A stretch of 64,000 bases of DNA from Nemophila menziesii (taxonomy: Eukaryota; Streptophyta; Magnoliopsida; Boraginales; Hydrophyllaceae). Below are positions 56,970 to 64,000 of this stretch, piece after piece. Below the pieces are notes generated by a model. It was not told the origin of the DNA and made no database searches. It saw only the letters and a list, made by a program, of their open reading frames with translations. Made by a program: the position numbers and the translations under genes. The stretch covers positions 36,009,505 through 36,073,504 of the forward strand of contig JARWIR010000003.1 of NCBI GenBank assembly GCA_029959085.1, read 5' to 3'. The number at the start of each line of letters is the position of its first letter. Position 1 is the stretch's first letter.

Positions 56970-57660
56970 ATAGTTTTTTTGGCAATAAAAGCCCTTTGAA
57001 TTGGAAAGAACCGTTGGAGAAGAACCTTACTGTTTGTTGTAAAGAAAGAAAGTAAGTCATAATTGCCTCAACAAATATTGATGGAATTGGACCTAAAAAA
57101 GCCATTCAGGTTCGTTATCGATTAGGTATCAGTGGGAACATAAAGTTAAAAGAATTAACTAAGTATCAGATCGACCAAATTGAACAAATGATAGGTCAAG
57201 ATCATGTTGTTCATTAGGAATTGAATAGGAGAGAACGAGCAGACATCGAACGATTCATATAGAAGAAAATTGTGGTGAGCCAGATTTTTTAGCCAAATGT
57301 GGGTCAAAAATTTCTAGATTGGGTTCTTAATAATTGAACCCAGATGAGAAGTTATTTTTTTGGCAATAAAAGCTCGTCGAATTGCAAAGATCCTTTGGAG
57401 AAGAACCTTGTTGTTTTTTGTGGAGAAAGAAAGTAATAAAAATAGGTTTTTAGCCAGATGTGTGTAAAAAATTTCATGGATTGGGTTCTTAAAAATCCAG
57501 ATCCATACCCAATATACACAAAGAAGAACACTATAAAATATTACTGGTGAGAAGTTTTTTTTGGCAATAAAAGCACGCCGAATTGGAAAGAACTCATGGA
57601 GAAGAACCTTGATTTTTGCTGTGAAGAAAGAAAGTAATAAAAAATAGAGAAGAAAATTGT
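56970..57660 (+). repeat. Threefold repeat of the Mutator-like element, first copy split by rps13 DNA
   Basis: Units start TTTTTTGGCAATAAAAGC at about 56977, 57356 and 57557 and run through GGAGAAGAACCTT and GAAAGAAAGTAA to GAAGAAAATTGTGG and GATTGGGTT. In the first copy about 200 bp of rps13 sequence separates GAAAGAAAGTAA from AGAAGAAAATTGTGG; in the third copy these are 10 bp apart. Confidence 0.8.
57062..57259 (+). pseudogene. rps13: Mitochondrial rps13 fragment captured by the Mutator-like element
   Basis: Translation from 57062 gives IASTNIDGIGP, KKAIQVRYRLGISGN, IKLKELT, KYQIDQIEQMIGQDHVVH, a stop (TAG where the mitochondrial protein has Trp), then ELNRRERADIERFI. This is the central part, about 66 codons, of plant mitochondrial ribosomal protein S13 (about 116 codons). 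The beginning and the C-terminal tail are absent. Conservation is very high apart from the stop and a few substitutions. The source could be mitochondrial DNA or an intermediate nuclear copy. It has no start codon of its own and cannot act as a ribosomal protein. Confidence 0.88.
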
Positions 57661-59554
57661 GGCGATTAATTGTTTAGCCAGATTGTGGGTCAAAATTTCA
57701 TAGATTGGGTTTTAAAATTGGAAAGAACGTTGGAGAAGAACCTTGCTGCTTTGGAGAAGAAGAACCTTGGTGTAAATCATAATTTTTCCCTTGTAAAAAA
57801 ATGGGTTTTATTTATTAATTCTGAAAAAATGAATTTTTAATTAAAAAAAAAATAGCGCATGCGCGCCACGCGTCAATTTAACGGCAAAAATGGACGAAAT
57901 CTGTTAACAAGGGGCAACGAGTCACGAAAATGAAGTTTAAGGGGCATCCAGTCGCAAAAAATCTAGTGGGGGGCAAACTGTTAAAACAGACAAACTTCAG
58001 GGGGGGTAGTGGATGTATTTACTCTTAGGGAAATCTAGTAAGCTCCCAAACCCCATGTATTTAACTGCTTGGACTTGCTTATCGTTGAGATGGTCGGTTC
58101 GCGCATCCATCTTTTATAACGAAAGCTTGGAAACAAGCTTCACCTAAAAACCGAGATATCATTAACAAAAGATTTGACCATATAATAATTAGCGAGTCAT
58201 AATTATTTCAAACTACAAATAGCGAATTATATTATTTTATGTAAAATAACTTACCCCACCCCTAACAACAACAGTTTCCACACCATCATTGCTTAGCACA
58301 TCTCACTGATCATCTTCCAAGATTGTGAGAAACCCATCTTCGTATAAACCCCTCATGCGCGGGGTCAGCTCGTAAAAACGTGCCCGAAGAACATCCACGT
58401 TGACGGGTATTTCAGGGAACACAACGATAACTTCTTTAGTTGTTAAAAGCCTAGGATAAGCAATACCAATGCAAGTACACTAATTAAAATTCCTAACATG
58501 CAATACAAAACCTTACTATATTATAATCAACACTTACGCATAATTATCGGTCGTGTTTGTTGGCCTTGTCGTTTTGGGAAGCTATCTACGCGCTCCCGAA
58601 ATCTGGCCCCTACAAATTAACATAAATTAGTTTATTCAGCTCAAACTAGATAAAACAAATAAGTTACATCACTAATTGATGAAGTAAAACCATAAATTGA
58701 ACCTAAATAACAAATTTTCCTAACAAAAAAATGCTTAAACCAGAGCCCAAACACGTTGAATTACACATTTAGATCAAACTTCATCCAATTACATATTTAT
58801 TTATCTAAGTAAAACACAAAATTAGGCTAACCCTAGATACAAATACGGGTTTTCATCCACTACAATCTTAAACAACAATACCTAATACCGTAAAAATCCT
58901 AAAACCCCAAAAACGAAGCACTAATTGATGAACTAAATCCATAAAATGCAAACTAATTCGTACGAAACCTAACATTAACTCGAAAAAACCTAAATAAATA
59001 ATTTCCATACAAAAAGAGAACTAAACGAGTGTCTAATCTAGCTGAATTACAATTTTCAGTCACACTAAATTCATTTACATAATTAATTAACTAACTAAAA
59101 CTTAAATAATACCTAAACCTATATAAGAATTTGGGTTTTCAACCCTAATAAATAATAAAAACGAAATCCTTAAACACTATAACCCTACAAATTAATTAAT
59201 ACACCAAAAACAATACACCACATGAACAAAATCCCAAGAAATTAACAATAAAATTCTTATACTTAAGCCAATTATAACCAATAACATAAAAACAAAAATC
59301 CAAATATATAGTTTTTGGATTTTAGTGTTAAAGGAACATACCTTCTAACGCTTTTAGCTCCCTTCTTATCCATAGATATGGATTATTCATCGCCTTAAAT
59401 CACGAAAGGAAAAAACTAGATCAAAACTCAACGAAGGTGCTAATCTTCGACTTCAAAGGAGAAAAAAAATGATGGCAAAAAAGGTAGTACATATGTATAT
59501 CAGTTAAACCTTCATCGATGATCCTCAATGGAGTTTTAGGGTGGTCTTCAATGG

Positions 59555-59558
<4 letters not shown>

Positions 59559-59645
<87 letters not shown>
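59559..59645 (+). repeat. (AG)n microsatellite, about 86 bp
   Basis: An uninterrupted AG dinucleotide run. On the minus strand it is a CT tract about 170 bp upstream of the first exon of the broken gene, a position where plant genes often have CT-rich leaders. Confidence 0.9.
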
Positions 59646-59648
<3 letters not shown>

Positions 59649-59682
59649 GAGAAAAGGAAAGAGGAAAAGTGGCTTGGAATGA

Positions 59683-61229
59683 TAATGTCTCCCTATTTGT
59701 GATAAATTAATCTAGGTTGGAGACATCATTTTAGGTGTTTGTTATAATTTAATTATCGAGTTTTATTAATATTTTTATATTTTCTTATTCTTGATTATGA
59801 TGATTTATTATTTTAGAGCATTTTTGGTTTAATTGTTTGTTAATTGTGAAGCTTTAAAGATATGGTAATTAATTAGATGCCAAATCAATTTTAAGAGATA
59901 AAGGAAATAAGATAATGATGGAATTTGGAGATAAAAGAAGTAAAAGATAAAATAAGCAAGGAAAAGTTGCCAAGTAAATCTGAATTTCAGCAGCTACGTC
60001 CATTAAATTGATCATAACTCAAAATCGGCTGGGAATTTGGAAGAATGGTCTGACGCAAAAGTGTAGAGCTTTCCGAGACAATCAGTTTCAATATAAAGAA
60101 CGCGTCAATCAGAGCAATATTGAAGAAGTTACGACCAAAACAAAACAACAACAGTTTCTTACCTTTCCTATATTTTAGGGTTACGAATTTGATTTGGATT
60201 ACTTGCCCTCTACTCCAAGAATCCGAACTAGGGTTAGGAATACCCTATAAATACACACTCTAATCAGTAGAAACACATCCTTGGCCAATCCTTAAGCCAA
60301 GAGGAAACCTTCAACAAGAGAAGAGAAGTCTGGAAGGAGCTGAACATCAAATTATGCCTTCACAAGCCTTCAAATGTGTAATTATTTTCTTTTCTTTCTT
60401 TAGTATGAATTAAATTTATTTTATCTTGAGATTTAGCATATGGGTATGAACCCTAAACTTGTTTTAAATCTATTTTAATTTGGGATAATATATATTTAAA
60501 CGAATGACTGTTTTATTCTCTGTTTTATGTGCTTTGATTTATTGTCTATTTTCCTTGCGGTTGCAAACGTATAGGATTACCTTAACAGTAGTTAGATGGT
60601 CACCCGGAAGGGGTGTCTAATTATTGAAACACCACATAAACGTCTAGTGTGCGGTAGTGATCCTGACGGGCTTACCTAACTAGATAACCATTAAGGTTTG
60701 ATTTAACCACCGATCATCATTAGAAGGCCAGACTCATCTAAGAACCTAGTGGCGTAGGAGCACCTTAGTTAAGTCGCCTCGTGATTGTGAGGTAGCCACC
60801 TAAGTCCACCCGGAAGGGGGTTAGGAGGAATTTAGAGTCTTGGTTATTGCAATTTTACATAATTCTCCCTTACATGATGAGAATAAACAAGGCTAGTGTG
60901 GATTACTTGCTATATCTCGAGCTAAACTCTCATACTATCTGCTTCTCTTATTTACTTTTCCGTCTTTAATTTATTTAGTTAATTTTTCTTATAAAAAAAC
61001 AAACAAAAATTATTATCTTTTAGTTCATGCGTATAATTATTCTAGCTTACTTAATTGCACTTGATATTTGCATAAGTTACTCTAACTTTCGTAGTCTTTG
61101 AGGAATGAATCTTATTTATCATTAAACTTGCATACGACATGTGATACTTGTAGTGAGTAACGTGTTTAGACTAGGGTGTTCATTTGCACTTATTTTATCT
61201 ATTATTTTATCACACCTTAGTCGACACCA
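59683..61229 (+). mobile_element. Solo Athila-type LTR
   Basis: TAATGTCTCCC...GACACCA, 1547 bp, flanked by AATGA (59678-59682) and AATCA (61230-61234), a duplication with one mismatch. No polypurine tract precedes it and no primer site follows. It is closely related to the LTR at 48017-49570. The alternative that it is the 3' LTR of that element is less likely because an unrelated gene-like sequence lies between. Confidence 0.7.
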
Positions 61230-61401
61230 AATCACCATTCAATTCCACCATGCAAACTTTTTTTTTATAAAAACTATTTTTATAAGCAGATCAATTAAAA
61301 ATAAATCAAAATAACGTATAGCTAACAAGTCCCCTAAGAGGGTTATATGGTAAGAAATCTACGTTTGAGATTAGGACATTGGACCAAAAATTACACATAG
61401 A

Positions 61402-61948
61402 TAGGGATGGAAATGGTTATGGTTTGAAACCGACACCGATGAAAATCCGAACCGATTATGCAACCATAAAAAAAACCGATAGGTTATGATTTTGGAAAGT
61501 GTAAATGATGGTTAAATCCTTTAGGTTATGGTTTTAGATAAAAATAAAACCGAATAACTGAAAATCTGTTCATTATCATTTATTTTTATATATTTTACAA
61601 TAATATAGATAAAAAAAATATTTTCATATCTTAAAACTGAAATCTAAATGGTAAATTTAACCAAAAAAATAACAAAATATATTATTTAATTAAAAATCAA
61701 CATTATATTTTATATATTTTGAAGATTTTTATTGTATTTATGGTCTTGTTTTAAGAATGTTCAATACTTTTATAGAGTGATAGTTTGGTTATGGTTAAAA
61801 TCCAAAAAACCGTTTGAAAAAACGAATCCAAATTATTCAGTTATGGTTTTGAAAAGTAAGTCTGATAATTAAATCCGTTAGGATTTGGTATTTGATAAAT
61901 TAAATGGTTTTGGATTTTTTGCAATAATTTGATCTGTTGCCATCCCTA
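61402..61948. mobile_element. hAT-like MITE
   Basis: Inverted ends TAGGGATGG...CCATCCCTA, 547 bp, interior with repeated GGTTATGGTTTT and AAACCGA motifs. The flanking 8 bp (CACATAGA, CCTATAGC) agree at five positions, so the target duplication is decayed. No ORF. Confidence 0.65.
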
Positions 61949-62184
61949 CCTATAGCCGTCTTTTATCAGAAATTTACACATGAGAGGGAATGATGATAAA
62001 GGGTATTATTGTAAAATCCAAAAAACGATTATAATATTAATAAATGAATTAATTCAAAGAAAAAAAAGTTACTTTATGTCACTTTATATCATATCTTTTC
62101 AGAACCACTCAAAATCTTGTCACAATATAGTATTTTGCTGAAAAAATTAATATTGTGTATACACAAGATGTATGTCAGTCTGGC

Positions 62185-62390
62185 TAACGTTCCGGTTCGG
62201 TCCAATTCTTAGCACTCCTAAGCTTTACTGAACCGTTCTGGTCCACCGGACCTCCCCCTTATCGGGCCGGACCGGAGCGGTCCGGTTCTTGGGGAGAAAT
62301 AATGAAAACCGAATCGGTTAATAGAACCGGAGGTACCGGTACCGGTTCCGGTCCGGTTCTAACCAGTTCCAAACCGGTACCAATATAAGT
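62185..62390. repeat. CCGGTTC-rich block, probable end of a hAT-like element
   Basis: Dense CCGGTTC/GGACCGG motifs resemble subterminal repeats of the hAT-type elements in this window. I could not find the opposite end. Confidence 0.4.
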
Positions 62391-62639
62391 TTTTTTAAGT
62401 TAAGTGTATTTTTTAATAAAATTAGTTTTGTTCATTGTTTTTGTATTTGGTTTAGTTTTTTAAACAACTTTTTAATAATAGAGAAAATGTACATAAACCA
62501 CTTGCTTGATAAAAAAATATTTAATCTTATAAATCCAACTACACAACTAATTACATTTACTGATAAAAATAAATTACAACAGATAATAGTAAAACTTATT
62601 ATAAATATAATTTAGATAATACATAAATTATTACATTTC

Positions 62640-62765
62640 TTTTTTTTTGAATACATATGAGAGCCACTTTGGACTCGGGAATCATTTTTTACTCCGATAA
62701 GATTCGATCCTAGGACCTCTCGGTCTCTGCGGAGTAGCCTAACCACTAGGCCAACTATCAATCTT
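62640..62765 (-). mobile_element. tRNA-derived SINE with 16-bp target duplication
   Basis: The minus strand reads TTGGCCTAGTGGTTAGGC (box A-like) and GGTCCTAGGATCGAATC (box B-like) and ends in a poly(A) run. TAAATTATTACATTTC flanks it exactly at 62624-62639 and 62766-62781, as expected for LINE-dependent insertion. Confidence 0.88.
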
Positions 62766-62781
62766 TAAATTATTACATTTC

Positions 62782-63240
62782 AACTTCACCAAAAGAATAT
62801 CATGTGGGAAAAGGGGGGGGGGAAGGGGGATTGGTGACTGCGCCCATGGAATTTAGGCTGCCTATGTACCTTTTTTATAGGTAGCGTGAAAATGAAAAAG
62901 AACCCCTATTTAATTTCACAAATCATAATATTTGCCCTAAATTTATTTTTCAAAAACTTAAAGTACAAAAATTTGGCAATGAAATGTTACTTTGCAAATA
63001 ATAAAAATTCACAAGTATATATATTAATGCAATGTCATCAAAGAAACCACCCAAGAGCACTTTGGACCAATAAAAACATCTAATAAAAGTTTAGGGACCG
63101 TTTTGCAAATTTTTAAATTTTTAAATCATCATTTTAGAAACTTAGTTAAGATTTTTTCAACTCATTTTGGTCCACATAAACCATTTTTGAAAAGTTTGAG
63201 GCAATTTTGTCAAGAAAAATATTTTCTATGAATTTTTTTC
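62782..63240. other. AT-rich DNA with a poly-G run, no gene recognised
   Basis: Poly-G at about 62811-62830. A 65-codon frame at 62886-63083 has no features of a real gene. Confidence 0.4.
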
Positions 63241-63412
63241 ATCATTTTTGTACAAAAAAAGGGTTGTTTTGCAATTTCTGAAAAATCCGTCTCATTTTCA
63301 AAATCAACCTTTTATATTCGTCAATTACAAATTCCCGCACCTATTTTTCGAGAACCAACACAAAAATCTGTCAAATTATTCTGTCAATTCCAGAAAACTA
63401 CTTGATCTGTCA

Positions 63413-63464
63413 AATTTGACTACCTATGGTTTGCATTCGCAAACCATAGGTAGTCAAATTTGCA
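63413..63464. repeat. Perfect inverted repeat, 24-bp arms, 4-nt loop
   Basis: Arms 63413-63436 and 63441-63464 are exact complements around ATTC; three more base pairs follow after a one-base bulge (CTG/CAG). It could form a strong RNA or cruciform hairpin. Confidence 0.85.
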
Positions 63465-63469
63465 GAATT

Positions 63470-64000
63470 ACAAAACATATGGACTTAAAATTCGCAAATA
63501 AAAAAACATAGGGATCAAATTCGCAAGGACTTAAGGTGTCGAATTTGCAAATTCACAAGGACTTAAAGTGTCAAATTCGCAAATCAAAGGGACTTTTGGT
63601 ATACATATCACATAACTCAGGGACTTAAAGTGTAAATTTCAAAAAATCCAACAAATTATTCCGTCAATTCAGAAAACCCATCAACTACTTGATCTTACCA
63701 TAACAAATTATCCAAAAACATTACCAAAGAACAACTCCAAGCGAAATTGATACTTTAAGTCCCTGAATTATGTCAAAACCTTTTACACATTGGAAGCCAT
63801 ACAAGAAATCATGGAATTATACATTCATATTCACATAACTCATGGATTTACGCATATTTCAAGGACTTATACTATCAAATTCGCATACCACAATGAATTA
63901 CATAATCTAATTCATACAAATCAGTAACTTATAGTATCAATTTCTCATAAAAAGGGGACTTAAAGTATCAATTTCTACATAAATCAGGGACTTAAAGTAT
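63470..64000. repeat. Degenerate repeats of GGGACTTAAAGTATCAA type, in both orientations
   Basis: Units such as AGGGACTTAAAGTGT, CGCAAGGACTTAAGGTGTCG and GGGACTTAAAGTATCAATTTC recur every 40-90 bp, with an inverted copy (GATACTTTAAGTCCCTGAA) at about 63750. This resembles the long repetitive inverted ends of Mutator-like elements, but the window ends before a partner can be seen. Confidence 0.5.

Larger units (their letters stand above)
55963..58024. mobile_element. Non-autonomous Mutator-like element (Pack-MULE) with captured rps13 piece
   Basis: Flanked by an exact 9-bp repeat TTAGGGAAA (55954-55962 and 58025-58033). The ends are long inverted repeats: GAGTAAATGCCTCGAATACC on the left, GAGTAAATACATCCACTACC on the right (complement), then a shared stretch of more than 60 bp through CTTCATTTTCGTGACTCG to TTAACAGATT. 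A 9-bp duplication with long inverted repeats is typical of Mutator-like elements. No MURA-type transposase frame is present in 2062 bp. The interior holds three copies of a repeat plus a mitochondrial rps13 segment. It interrupts an exon of the broken minus-strand gene. Confidence 0.88.
55807..59390 (-). pseudogene. Broken multi-exon gene of the plant transposon-associated (Ulp1/DUF1985-like) type
   Basis: Minus-strand exons suggested by splice signals: 59390-59342 (MNNPYLWIRRELKALE, donor GTATGT), 58609-58538 (GARFRERVDSFPKRQGQQ, donor GTAAGT), 58450-58255 (LLTTKEVIVVFPEIPVN and RARFYELTPRMRGLYEDGF, donor GTAAGT), then about 58146-58025 continuing past the Mutator-like element at 55953-55807. 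The last exon reads KQVQAVKYMGFGSLLDFPKT ... DVxRVLGLPKRGPPPL, reminiscent of proteins with C48 protease partners that plant transposons often carry. The frame is lost between exons 2 and 3, and stops occur in exons 3 and 4. The family assignment is from memory of the motif pattern and is not firm. Confidence 0.5.

Noticed and set aside
48017..61229. LTR pair 48017-49570 and 59683-61229 as one complete Athila element
   Set aside because: No polypurine tract precedes 59683, the intervening 55807-59682 is unrelated gene-like DNA plus a Mutator-like element, and 59683-61229 has its own near-match duplication AATGA/AATCA. A solo LTR fits better.
62700..62756. A tRNA gene
   Set aside because: The A and B box-like motifs belong to a SINE: there is no complete cloverleaf, and a poly(A) tail and target duplication are present.

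Overview
This window reads as a repeat-rich intergenic stretch of a plant nuclear genome, most likely a eudicot. The base composition is AT-rich, the LTR retrotransposons have a primer site matching the 3' end of plant tRNA-Asp (the Athila branch of Ty3/gypsy), there is a plant-type LINE with an RNase H tail, and one host gene encodes a plant class A heat-shock transcription factor. I cannot name the species. Nothing bacterial (operons, ribosome binding sites, CRISPR) is present.

Layout. 1-3326: minus-strand Athila relative without pol, running off the left edge. 3827-6304: non-autonomous hAT-type transposon with an exact 8-bp target duplication, filled with a patchwork of plastid fragments (rpl23, rbcL, 16S rRNA, rps7). 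6661-8384: the heat-shock factor gene (minus, two exons) with a TATA box and two perfect heat-shock elements upstream. 9301-18868: decayed minus-strand LINE cut by a small Copia-type element (9867-13196, TSD TTGTG) and a solo Athila LTR (15864-17433, TSD GTTGT). 18869-24167: another pol-less minus-strand Athila relative carrying a MITE. 24440-40520: a plus-strand Athila remnant whose post-pol ORF is split by a nearly complete 11.2-kb Athila element (25958-37185, TSD GTATT). 40521-45670: no gene recognised, with C-rich/G-rich low-complexity tracts and a small tandem repeat. 45673-48016: 5' part of a second Copia-type element containing two mutually nested Tourist-like MITEs. 48017-55806: decayed Athila element truncated at its 3' end. 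55807-59390: broken minus-strand multi-exon gene interrupted in an exon by a 2.06-kb Mutator-like element (55963-58024, 9-bp TSD) that carries a piece of mitochondrial rps13. 59683-61229: solo Athila LTR. 61402-64000: hAT-like MITE, a tRNA-derived SINE with a 16-bp TSD, a perfect hairpin and AT-rich repeats.

How it fits together. The only gene I would call functional is the heat-shock factor. Everything else is layered mobile DNA whose insertion order can be read from target duplications. Three things stand out: two unrelated DNA transposon types each holding organelle-derived gene pieces; five clusters of GC-rich palindromes of the type CGGT-RY-ACCG located just after pol in five Athila relatives, two of which have lost pol but kept the cluster; and a second polypurine-tract-like block about 1.4 kb before the real one, shared by three of these elements.
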